Shown one piece after another: positions 1 through 6,143 of a DNA stretch of 6,650 bases (position 1 is the stretch's first letter; every line of letters begins with the position of its first letter). This DNA comes from Anaerolineales bacterium (GTDB lineage: Bacteria > Chloroflexota > Anaerolineae > Anaerolineales > E44-bin32): assembly GCA_011772595.1 (NCBI GenBank), contig WVZH01000037.1, positions 49,217 through 55,866 of the forward strand. Reading direction: 5' to 3'. The translations under genes were made by a program, and so were the position numbers. The notes below the pieces were generated by a model, which worked only from the letters and a program-made list of their open reading frames with translations, made no database searches and had not been told where the DNA came from.

Positions 1-4
1 AGTG

Positions 5-235
5 ATGGTTGCGAAGCCCAAGTCTCGAAAAGATAAGACAGAACGATTTGGTGAAATCCGCTGTCATAACTGCCTGTATCGATTTCGACCTCCGCATGGG
101 GCAGAGAGAGCCGCATGTCCGGAGTGTGGGATGGAATGGCACATCTCTTGGATCGACGATCTGGCAAAAATCAGAAAGCCTGTTTGGGAAAGCTGGAAGC
201 ATTCGAACGCCGGGCGACAACAAACGCGAGAGTAG
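5..235 (+). CDS. Small zinc-ribbon-like protein of unknown function, possibly 5'-truncated
   Basis: This reading frame gives 76 residues from the ATG at 5. An in-frame GTG lies at 2, and the true start could be left of the window, so no ribosome binding site can be judged. Two cysteine pairs are visible, C20-x2-C23 and C38-x2-C41 (CPEC), 14 residues apart, which is the usual layout of a zinc ribbon or rubredoxin-like metal knuckle. The N-terminus is rich in Lys and Arg and the C-terminal part is rich in Trp and charged residues. There is no signal peptide or membrane segment. The stop at 233-235 is 11 bases before the AOR start, and the AOR ribosome binding site begins on its last base, so the two genes are probably co-transcribed. 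I do not recognise a named family. It could be a metal-binding accessory or regulatory protein for the AOR, but that rests only on position. Confidence 0.6.
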   Translation: MVAKPKSRKDKTERFGEIRCHNCLYRFRPPHGAERAACPECGMEWHISWIDDLAKIRKPVWESWKHSNAGRQQTRE

Positions 236-241
236 AAGAGG
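235..241 (+). promoter_or_regulatory. Ribosome binding site fixing the AOR start
   Basis: GAAGAGG lies five bases before the ATG at 247. It supports this start over the in-frame ATG at 115, which would add 44 residues and overlap most of the upstream zinc-ribbon gene. Homology to the AOR family also begins right after the ATG at 247. Confidence 0.75.
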
Positions 242-246
242 TTTTT

Positions 247-2151
247 ATGGCCCTCAGTCGAAGAATCGCTTATATCGATCTCACTACGAAAGATATTGCA
301 ACTAGCCCAATCCCCGTTGAAATGCGAAAGTTATACATGGGTGGGCGAGGGCTGGACATGTACTTGTTGTTTAACCACATACAGCCGGGTGTAGATCCTC
401 TGGGTCCAGAAAACGTTCTCACGGTCAGCGCAGGACTTCTTGTCGGTACACTAGCCTCTGCGTCTGCTAGGACACACATTGGAGCGAAATCACCGCTGAC
501 CGGGTTAATTGGCAGTTCCAACATGGGCGGATTTTTCGCTCCTGAACTTAGGTGGGCCGGCTTCGACCATCTGGTAATCAAGGGTAAAGCCGACGAACCA
601 GTTTATCTTTGGATCCACGACGGTGAGATCGAGATTCGGGCGGCTACCAACGTCTGGGGTAAGGACATCCCCACCACCCAGGAGCTCATCCAGAAAGAGT
701 TAGGCGATCCAGAGGTCAAGGCGTTATGCATCGGTGTCGCGGGTGAGAAACTGGTGCGCTTTGCAAACGTGATGACGGGCGTCAAAAACGCGGCCGGTCG
801 TACTGGAATGGGCGCGGTGATGGGTTCGAAGAACCTCAAAGCCATTGCGGTTCGGGGAACTCAAGACCTGCAGATCCGTTTCCCGGAACAGGCTTTGGAA
901 TACAACCAAGGACTCCTGGAACACATCGGGTCCACCAAGTTCGCAAAGATCATGCAGAAGTGGGGCACCATGTTTATTTATGGTGTCACCAACGCCGTTG
1001 GCTTGGTGCGCGTCCGCAACTTCCAATTAAACCAACAAGTGGACGGCAACATTGAAAGTGAGCACATTGAAAAGTACGCACATGGCTCAGAGAGTTGTTA
1101 CGCTTGCATCCTCCACTGCCGTCATAAGTATGTAATCCGAGACGGACCGTATGCAGGAACCTACTGTGAGGGACCTGAGTACACCAGCCAAGGTGCCTTT
1201 GGGATGCAAGTCGACTGTAACAATTTCGAGACCATCCTCGTAGGCAACCATCTGGTTAACATGTACGGGTTGGACACGCTGGAAACCGGGAGCCTGATCG
1301 CCTGGGCAATGGAACTCTACGAGAAGGGCATCCTAACGGACATTGATACCGAAGGTCTGAAATTGGAGTGGGGCAACGACGAGGCTGTGTTGGAGATGAT
1401 CAAACGTATCGCCCTGCGCCAAGGGCTTGGAGACATCTTGGCCGAAGGACCCCTGCGGGCTGCTGAGAAGATCGGTCAGGACTCGCTAAAGTACTGCATC
1501 CAGGTCAAAGGGATGAGCAATCTGCACTCAGATGAGCGACCAACGCCTTCACTAGCACTTGGCATCGCTACCTCGTCGCGAGGGGCCGACCACTTACGTA
1601 GTCGTCCTGCGATCGATCTCTATCACCTGCCTGAGAGCCTCTTGCGCAAGATCTATGGCGGTCCGAAGCCCTATGATGGTCAGCTTTCCTCCGAATATAC
1701 CTCCTATGAGGGCAAAGCGCGAATGGTGCAATGGCAGGAGATGATGTATGAGGCGATCGACAGCGTAGGGATCTGCAAGTGGCACACCATCTTTGTCAGC
1801 CCCAATTTGATTGGTTTTGAAGAGCTTTCCAAGCTGATCTACTACAACACCGGTCTGGAATTCACGGCTGAGCAAATCTGGGAAAGTGCAGACCGTGCAT
1901 ACACGATCGAGCGTCTTTTTAACATTCGTGAAGGGCTTACAAGGGCAGACGACTGGTTGGTGGATCGCTACTTCGATGAGCCAACGCCAATTGGTCTGCC
2001 AATCGTCCGAGGGATATCCATCGACCGTGACAAGTTCAGAGAGATGATCGACGAGTATTACGAACTGCATGGCTGGGATGAGAGCGGTATGCCACACGTA
2101 GAGACGCTGAAAAAACTTGGTTTGGATAATGAACCCTCCCACATGTTGTAG
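247..2151 (+). CDS. aor: Tungsten-type aldehyde:ferredoxin oxidoreductase, catalytic subunit
   Basis: This 634-residue protein belongs to the AOR family, which oxidises aldehydes to carboxylic acids (or the reverse) at a tungsten bis-pterin centre next to one [4Fe-4S] cluster; Pyrococcus AOR has about 605 residues. Family landmarks appear in order: IAYIDLTT near 7-14, MGGRGLD at 31-37, the pterin-binding N-terminal domain with GAKSPLTG at 79-86 and RTGMGAVMGSKNLKAI at 185-200, cluster cysteines C284-x2-C287-x3-C291, a conserved EGPEY segment at 308-312, the first pterin motif NMYGLD at 338-343, and the second pterin motif DSVGIC at 505-510, where C510 is the fourth cluster ligand. All four ligands are present. 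There is no export signal, so it should be cytoplasmic. The gene for its probable electron-transfer subunit starts 10 bases after the stop. Substrate cannot be read from sequence, and the related BamB-type (benzoyl-CoA reductase) branch cannot be fully excluded. Tungsten rather than molybdenum is inferred from the family. Confidence 0.93.
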   Translation: MALSRRIAYIDLTTKDIATSPIPVEMRKLYMGGRGLDMYLLFNHIQPGVDPLGPENVLTVSAGLLVGTLASASARTHIGAKSPLTGLIGSSNMGGFFAPELRWAGFDHLVIKGKADEPVYLWIHDGEIEIRAATNVWGKDIPTTQELIQKELGDPEVKALCIGVAGEKLVRFANVMTGVKNAAGRTGMGAVMGSKNLKAIAVRGTQDLQIRFPEQALEYNQGLLEHIGSTKFAKIMQKWGTMFIYGVTNAVGLVRVRNFQLNQQVDGNIESEHIEKYAHGSESCYACILHCRHKYVIRDGPYAGTYCEGPEYTSQGAFGMQVDCNNFETILVGNHLVNMYGLDTLETGSLIAWAMELYEKGILTDIDTEGLKLEWGNDEAVLEMIKRIALRQGLGDILAEGPLRAAEKIGQDSLKYCIQVKGMSNLHSDERPTPSLALGIATSSRGADHLRSRPAIDLYHLPESLLRKIYGGPKPYDGQLSSEYTSYEGKARMVQWQEMMYEAIDSVGICKWHTIFVSPNLIGFEELSKLIYYNTGLEFTAEQIWESADRAYTIERLFNIREGLTRADDWLVDRYFDEPTPIGLPIVRGISIDRDKFREMIDEYYELHGWDESGMPHVETLKKLGLDNEPSHML

Positions 2152-2161
2152 GAGCGTATAA

Positions 2162-2668
2162 ATGGACAGGCTGCTGATAGTCGACCATGAAAAGTGCACG
2201 GGGTGCTTGTTGTGTGAGTTGGCCTGCTCGGTCAAGCACACTGGTCAGAATAATCCCTCTCACTCGCGCATCCATGTCCTCAAATGGCCGATGCAGGGAT
2301 TTGAGTTGCCGATGGTCTGCCTACAATGCGAAAATGCCCCATGTGTTGCAGCATGCCCTAAGGCTGCTCTTTACCGTGATCCCCACATGTACCGAGTGAC
2401 GTGGAATCCCAACGCCTGCATCGGCTGCAAAATGTGTGTGATGGTCTGCCCATTCGGAGCCATAGGCGTTGATGGAAACACCCAGCAGGTGATCAAATGC
2501 GATCTTTGTGACGGTGACCCGATCTGTGTGCGCTTCTGCGTTCCAGGCGCACTTCAGTTTAGGACTGTTATCGAGATTGATCGATCCAAGCAGCGAGAGG
2601 TAGGATTTCGGCTCTTCGAAACCATGGCGAAATCTTACACCGCCATATCACATAAAGACCCACCCTGA
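2162..2668 (+). CDS. Four-cluster [4Fe-4S] ferredoxin-type subunit, probable AOR electron-transfer partner
   Basis: This 168-residue protein has 16 cysteines in four groups: C12/C15/C18/C22, C53/C56/C61/C65, C86/C89/C92/C96 and C113/C116/C122/C126. That is the pattern of the DmsB/HycB/CooF family, predicting four [4Fe-4S] clusters that form an electron wire. There is no Tat or Sec signal, so it is cytoplasmic. GGAG at 2151-2154 sits seven bases before the ATG, and only 10 bases separate it from the AOR gene, so the two are almost certainly translated from one message. Two-gene AOR systems with a small iron-sulfur subunit are known (for example the AorA-type subunit of Aromatoleum AOR), and this is the likely role. 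It resembles the CooF encoded at 5505 but is shorter and has its own spacings, so the two are paralogues rather than a recent duplication. Partner assignment rests on gene order. Confidence 0.88.
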   Translation: MDRLLIVDHEKCTGCLLCELACSVKHTGQNNPSHSRIHVLKWPMQGFELPMVCLQCENAPCVAACPKAALYRDPHMYRVTWNPNACIGCKMCVMVCPFGAIGVDGNTQQVIKCDLCDGDPICVRFCVPGALQFRTVIEIDRSKQREVGFRLFETMAKSYTAISHKDPP

Positions 2669-2684
2669 CACAAATCATCTAACG

Positions 2685-2705
2685 ACTGATTACTGGCTAC
2701 TGATA
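2685..2705 (+). repeat. Three tandem degenerate heptamers
   Basis: ACTGATT, ACTGGCT and ACTGATA follow one another without gap, a period of exactly seven bases. ATGATTG right after may be a further decayed unit. It sits in the 180-base spacer just after the iron-sulfur subunit gene. The array is short and could be chance, but heptamer arrays do occur as dispersed intergenic repeats in some bacteria. Confidence 0.4.
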
Positions 2706-2723
2706 ATGATTGATTTCTGCCCA

Positions 2724-2750
2724 TTGCTTGCAACTCAGTAAGGTTATAAA
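2724..2750 (+). promoter_or_regulatory. Candidate promoter for the acyl-CoA synthetase gene
   Basis: In the AT-rich part of the spacer, TTGCTT (2724-2729) could serve as a -35 and TATAAA (2745-2750) as a -10, with a short 15-base spacing. An alternative -10 at 2748-2753 gives 18 bases. Transcription would start about 90 bases before the GTG start. The 180-base gap makes a separate promoter plausible, but the match is only moderate and was judged by eye. Confidence 0.3.
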
Positions 2751-2831
2751 TTATTGTAATGAGTGGATCAAATCTTTAGGATCGCGATTGAGAAACATCC
2801 GCTATCTTTAGTTGGTAAATCACCCGCACCC

Positions 2832-2841
2832 AGGAAAGGGG
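2832..2841 (+). promoter_or_regulatory. Ribosome binding site supporting a GTG start
   Basis: The purine-rich stretch AGGAAAGGGG ends seven bases before the GTG at 2849. No in-frame ATG lies near it, and the next internal Met is residue 31, inside the conserved N-terminal region, so GTG is the best start. Confidence 0.7.
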
Positions 2842-2848
2842 AACACCC

Positions 2849-4810
2849 GTGGGGTCAGAGGCACAGTTTCCATTCAACCAGCCGATCGTGTGGGAACCCA
2901 GTGAGGAGTATCTTCGACGAAGTCGCCTCAAGCGTTTCATGGATCGACATCACATAAGCACCTTTGAGAAATTATTGGAACGCTCTACCAGTGAAATTGC
3001 TTGGTTCTGGGAGGCAGTCTTTGAAGACCTGGGGATCGAATTCTACGAGCCATACACACAGGTTGTCGACCTATCGGAGGGCATACAATGGCCCAAGTGG
3101 TGTGTAGGTGCGAAGCTCAATATCGTCCACAATTGCCTGGACAAGTGGATGAACACCGAGAAAGAGGTTCGCATCGCTGTCCGTTGGGAGGGTGAAGAGG
3201 GCAAGATTCGACAGTTGACCTACCGTGAACTCTATCATGAAGTCAACCGAGTGGCCTCGGCGTTACGAGGCGCCGGCTTGAGCGCCGGGGATGCCATCGG
3301 TCTTTACATGCCCATGGTGCCTGAGATTGCGATCGCCCTTCTGGCAATTGCCAAAATCGGTGGCATCATCCTGCCTCTGTTTTCCGGTTACGGCTCTGGA
3401 GCCATCTCCTCGCGACTTGCGGACGCGGATGCCAAAGCAATCTTTGCTGCGGATGGACAATATCGGCGCGGCAAACCAATCGCCATGAAACCTGTCGTCG
3501 ACGAAGCCCTGAAAGATCTCCCGTCCGTTAAAAAGGTGATCGTATATAAGCGCACGGGACTTGAGGTGCCCATGACCTCGGGACGTGACATCTGGTGGGA
3601 TCAGTTTGTCGCCGATCAATCGACAGAAGCACCAACCGAGCGAACCAACGCTGAAGATACCCTCATGATCATCTATACCAGCGGTACAACGGGTCGACCC
3701 AAGGGCGCAGTCCACACGCACTGTAGTTTCCCCATCAAGGCGACACAAGACATGGCACACTGTTTCGATATCCAAGAATTCGATACCGTGTTCTGGATGA
3801 CCGATATGGGCTGGATGATGGGACCCTGGCAGGTTTTCGGTTCACTGATTTTGGGAGCCAGCATGCTGCTTTACGACGGCGTGCCCACTTACCCTGATGT
3901 GGATCGGGTGTGGGCATTGGTAGAGCGACACGGCGTTACATGCCTCGGTGTGGCGCCCACTTATGTGCGCGCCATCTTGCCCCACGGTGACGAGCCGGTC
4001 AAACGCCATAACCTAAGTTCACTACGCATCCTGGGCTCGACCGGTGAAGCCTGGAACCCTGACCCGTGGCGTTGGTTCTTCGAGACTGTGGGTGGAGGTA
4101 AGGTACCGATCCTGAATTACTCAGGAGGGACAGAAATCAGTGGCGGTATCGTCTTGAGCAGCATCTTGCGCCCAATTAAACCATGCTCGTTCTCGGGTCC
4201 GCCACCGGGCATGGCCTCTGATGTCGTGGACGAATCTGGCAATCCTGTGCGAGGCCAAGTCGGGGAGCTGGTTGTGCGCCAGCCATGGATTGGAATGACG
4301 CGAGGCTTTTGGAGAGATCCGGAACGCTACCTCGAGTCTTATTGGAGTCGCTTTCCCAACGTTTGGCTCCACGGCGACTTCGCCGCCATTGACGAGGATG
4401 GACAGTGGTTCATCTTAGGACGTTCAGACGACACCATCAAAGTCGCCGGCAAGCGCGTAGGACCAGCGGAGATTGAAAGTGTGTTGGTCAGCCATCCATC
4501 CGTCGCCGAGGCTGCAGCGATCGGCGTTCCCGACGAAATCAAGGGCGAGGCTGTGGTCGCTTTTGCCGTGCTGCAACCCAACGTCGAACCGGATGCTAGT
4601 CTACGCGCCGAGTTGGAGGCATTGGTGGTGAGGGAGATGGGAAAACCACTGGCGCCTAAGACCGTTCTTTTTATCGACGACATCCCTAAAACACGCAATG
4701 CAAAATTAATGCGGCGTGTCATCCGCGCCGCTTACCTTGGTGAGCCTCCTGGTGATTTGAGCGCGCTAGTTAATCCTGAAGTCGTGGATGAGATCCGCCA
4801 AGCGTTATGA
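2849..4810 (+). CDS. AMP-forming acyl-CoA synthetase, acetyl-CoA synthetase-like with altered acyl pocket
   Basis: The 653-residue product is collinear with acetyl-CoA synthetase (about 650 residues) and should convert a carboxylate, ATP and CoA to acyl-CoA, AMP and pyrophosphate in the cytoplasm. After an ACAS_N-like N-terminus come the ATP loop YTSGTTGRPKG (276-286), the GWMMGPW segment (321-327), GSTGEAWNP (396-404), the NYSGGTE motif (423-429), D510, R525 in LGRSDD, the hinge and CoA-binding stretch TIKVAGKRVGPAEIE (529-543), and the C-terminal PKTRNAKLMRR (613-623), where K619 is the catalytic lysine whose acetylation switches off many relatives. All catalytic elements are present. Residues that shape the acetate pocket of Salmonella Acs are replaced: V310 to M323, T311 to M324, V386 to T398 and W414 to G426. 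Glycine in place of that tryptophan is typical of enzymes using larger acids, so acetate is an unlikely main substrate. The AOR genes upstream suggest it activates the acid made by AOR. Confidence 0.9.
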   Translation: MGSEAQFPFNQPIVWEPSEEYLRRSRLKRFMDRHHISTFEKLLERSTSEIAWFWEAVFEDLGIEFYEPYTQVVDLSEGIQWPKWCVGAKLNIVHNCLDKWMNTEKEVRIAVRWEGEEGKIRQLTYRELYHEVNRVASALRGAGLSAGDAIGLYMPMVPEIAIALLAIAKIGGIILPLFSGYGSGAISSRLADADAKAIFAADGQYRRGKPIAMKPVVDEALKDLPSVKKVIVYKRTGLEVPMTSGRDIWWDQFVADQSTEAPTERTNAEDTLMIIYTSGTTGRPKGAVHTHCSFPIKATQDMAHCFDIQEFDTVFWMTDMGWMMGPWQVFGSLILGASMLLYDGVPTYPDVDRVWALVERHGVTCLGVAPTYVRAILPHGDEPVKRHNLSSLRILGSTGEAWNPDPWRWFFETVGGGKVPILNYSGGTEISGGIVLSSILRPIKPCSFSGPPPGMASDVVDESGNPVRGQVGELVVRQPWIGMTRGFWRDPERYLESYWSRFPNVWLHGDFAAIDEDGQWFILGRSDDTIKVAGKRVGPAEIESVLVSHPSVAEAAAIGVPDEIKGEAVVAFAVLQPNVEPDASLRAELEALVVREMGKPLAPKTVLFIDDIPKTRNAKLMRRVIRAAYLGEPPGDLSALVNPEVVDEIRQAL

Positions 4811-4829
4811 GAAATGTTGATGAAGGCCA

Positions 4830-5114
4830 ATGAAGGTAACCATACAATTCTTCCTGCCTGAAATGAGAGAGGCGATAGGTGCTAAAGAGATAGAGATCAG
4901 CTTTTCAGGTGCTTCGGTTCATGATGTGATCGACCACTTGATTGCGCAGTATGGTCACAAAGCCAGACAAGTTCTTTATGATGAAGCTGGAAAACTGGAC
5001 CCACTGGTTCAGATTCTACACAATGGTGAGGCGTGGATTCCCCACGATGAGCTTGAAACGACCCTGCAAGACGGTGACAACCTCGTGTTTATGATGATGA
5101 TGGCAGGTGGATAA
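4830..5114 (+). CDS. MoaD/ThiS-family sulfur-carrier protein
   Basis: This 94-residue protein matches the small beta-grasp sulfur carriers. It has an N-terminal beta strand (MKVTIQFF), a central helix with VHDVIDHLI (30-38), a late LQDGDNLVFM segment and a C-terminus ending exactly in Ala-Gly-Gly. In this family the terminal Gly-Gly is adenylated by a MoeB/ThiF-type enzyme and turned into a thiocarboxylate that donates sulfur. It starts 19 bases after the synthetase stop. The start is preceded only by a weak, close GAAGG at 4822-4826, so translational coupling is likely. MoaD-like genes are often found beside AOR genes, where they probably supply the dithiolene sulfur of the tungstopterin cofactor; that is the favoured role here. 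A part in thiamine or other sulfur transfer cannot be excluded. Four Met residues in a row (ATG codons) precede the tail, a small oddity. No partner E1 enzyme or MoaE is in the window. Confidence 0.82.
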   Translation: MKVTIQFFLPEMREAIGAKEIEISFSGASVHDVIDHLIAQYGHKARQVLYDEAGKLDPLVQILHNGEAWIPHDELETTLQDGDNLVFMMMMAGG

Positions 5115-5186
5115 ACGAACCTGTAGTAACCTGAGGCATTCGTATACTTCAAGATCACCATAAACTTACCTATGCTTCCTACGACT

Positions 5187-5206
5187 TGTGAACGCCGGTA
5201 TTCACA
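5187..5206. promoter_or_regulatory. Dyad TGTGAA-N8-TTCACA, candidate operator
   Basis: A perfect 6-bp inverted repeat flanks an 8-base centre that itself contains CCGG on the same axis, so 16 of 20 positions are symmetric. The half-site resembles a CRP-type TGTGA, but the 10-base gap between TGTGA and TCACA is four bases longer than CRP needs. It could be an operator for another regulator or a weak RNA hairpin. It is about 300 bases upstream of cooF and 73 after the sulfur-carrier gene. Confidence 0.4.
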
Positions 5207-5207
5207 C

Positions 5208-5225
5208 TTGAAACCCTATTTTCAA
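5208..5225. promoter_or_regulatory. Dyad TTGAAA-N6-TTTCAA, candidate operator
   Basis: A second perfect 6-bp inverted repeat begins one base after the first dyad. The two left half-sites start 21 bases apart, about two helical turns, so proteins bound to both would lie on the same DNA face. It is AT-rich and does not match the FNR box (TTGAT-N4-ATCAA). Confidence 0.35.
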
Positions 5226-5400
5226 ATCCTTCATACTCGATCTACAGGGGTCAGAGAAAAGTCACTGCTCATACGGTTCTGTTTCCACAAACACTCTTGC
5301 TATACCAAGAAATCATCTCTCCTTAATACTTGGTCATATATATCTAGCGGAATGTCCCAAACACGCTCTCTATTCGGTGCTCAATACAGAAAGGAGGCAA

Positions 5401-5437
5401 CAAGCGATCAGAACTTCACGGAGAAACCAAGCGATCA
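5401..5437 (+). repeat. 10-base direct repeat CAAGCGATCA
   Basis: CAAGCGATCA occurs at 5401-5410 and again at 5428-5437, start to start 27 bases. It lies 70-100 bases before the cooF start, where a regulator site or leader element could be. Two exact 10-mers this close are unusual but may be chance. Confidence 0.35.
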
Positions 5438-5504
5438 AAGCCATTATATAGACAGGGAGGCCCGCCTGATTCAGAGGCGCCTTCTCAGAAAGGGGTGAGA
5501 CTGG

Positions 5505-6140
5505 ATGAAGACCGTATTCGTCCACCCTGAACGCTGCATCGGGTGTAAGCAATGTGAAGTCGCCTGTGCAGTCGCCCACTCCCAAAGTAAAAATCTATTC
5601 TGGTCTGTATTCGAAAGTCCGGCGCCGAAGCCCCGCATTCACGCTGAGCCCGGACTCATCCTCAACACCGCCTTTCCAAATAAATGTCGACACTGTGATC
5701 CCGCACCGTGCATCTCTGCTTGTCCTACGGCGGCCATGCGTCGAGCGAAAGATTATCCAGAGATCGTCTTGATCGACGCTCGGAAATGCATATCTTGCGC
5801 CATGTGTGCGATGGTCTGTCCGTTCGATGTGATCACATACTATGCCTCGGTGGATGCACCTGAGAAGGTCACCGTGGCGACCAAGTGTGATCATTGCATC
5901 GATCGCCAACGGGAAAATCAGGGTCCGGCCTGTGTCGAAGTTTGCAAGGTCGGAGCGTTGGCATTCGGTGAAATCAACGAGCTCGCTAAAGCGGCACGTA
6001 CCCGTTATTCACGGGTCGTCTCCGCTGCGGTGGGTAGGGTTCCAGAGGAACTCACAAAGCCACCGGCAGAGATCGAGGGTTGGCGGGCTTGGGGCGCGGT
6101 CGTGACAGGACTGAACACAGATGGGCGGAAAGGCGTGTGA
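5505..6140 (+). CDS. cooF: CooF-type four-cluster ferredoxin subunit of CO dehydrogenase
   Basis: This 211-residue protein carries 16 cysteines in four groups: C11/C14/C17/C21, C61/C64/C69/C73, C95/C98/C101/C105 and C128/C131/C143/C147, predicting four [4Fe-4S] clusters. In CooF proteins these relay electrons between the CODH dimer and a downstream acceptor such as an energy-conserving hydrogenase, a ferredoxin pool or an NAD(P)H oxidoreductase. There is no export signal. A tail of about 60 residues after the last cysteine has no cluster motif. AAAGGGGTGAG (5489-5499) gives a good ribosome binding site for the ATG at 5505. The stop is only three bases before the cooS start, and the cooS binding site lies inside its 3' end, so the pair is translationally linked. 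It resembles the iron-sulfur subunit at 2162, but the cooS neighbour identifies its partner. The final electron acceptor lies outside the window. Confidence 0.9.
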   Translation: MKTVFVHPERCIGCKQCEVACAVAHSQSKNLFWSVFESPAPKPRIHAEPGLILNTAFPNKCRHCDPAPCISACPTAAMRRAKDYPEIVLIDARKCISCAMCAMVCPFDVITYYASVDAPEKVTVATKCDHCIDRQRENQGPACVEVCKVGALAFGEINELAKAARTRYSRVVSAAVGRVPEELTKPPAEIEGWRAWGAVVTGLNTDGRKGV

Positions 6141-6143
6141 ACC

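Larger units (their letters stand above)
5115..5504. other. 390-base intergenic region before cooFS
   Basis: No convincing gene is seen. An open frame at 5172-5498 exists, but its translation is rich in Ser, Arg, Lys and His, matches nothing I know, and runs into the cooF ribosome binding site. The region is clearly more AT-rich than the genes in its middle. It holds two adjacent dyads (5187-5225), an imperfect inverted repeat ACCAAG/CTTGGT (5304-5309 and 5329-5334), weak -10-like sequences (TGCTATACC at 5298-5306, TATATAT at 5337-5343, TATATA at 5445-5450) without good -35 partners, and a strong AAGGAGG (5391-5397) with no start codon behind it. No classic hairpin plus T-run terminator is visible. 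It most likely contains the cooFS promoter and control sites plus the end of the upstream transcript. Confidence 0.6.

Noticed and set aside
115..246. An in-frame ATG at 115 that would extend the AOR by 44 residues
   Set aside because: The extension overlaps the zinc-ribbon gene in another frame, has no AOR-like sequence, and the ATG at 247 has a good ribosome binding site at normal distance.
1594..2241. A 215-residue frame on the minus strand
   Set aside because: It lies antisense to the well-supported AOR gene and the start of the iron-sulfur subunit gene and has no family motif. It is a shadow frame.
5187..5206. A canonical CRP or CooA site at the TGTGAA dyad
   Set aside because: CRP-type sites need TGTGA-N6-TCACA and here the gap is ten bases. 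No CooA-like box was found in the cooF upstream region.
5225..5285. A possible group II intron domain V remnant, suggested by ATACGGTTCTG and a nearby GAAA
   Set aside because: The matching 5' arm (AGCCGTA-like) before the GAAA is missing, so the hairpin cannot form, and no reverse transcriptase or intron ends are seen.
5172..5498. A 108-residue open frame in the gap before cooF
   Set aside because: No ribosome binding site, odd composition, no recognisable motif, and it overlaps both dyads and the cooF ribosome binding site. It is most likely a chance frame.
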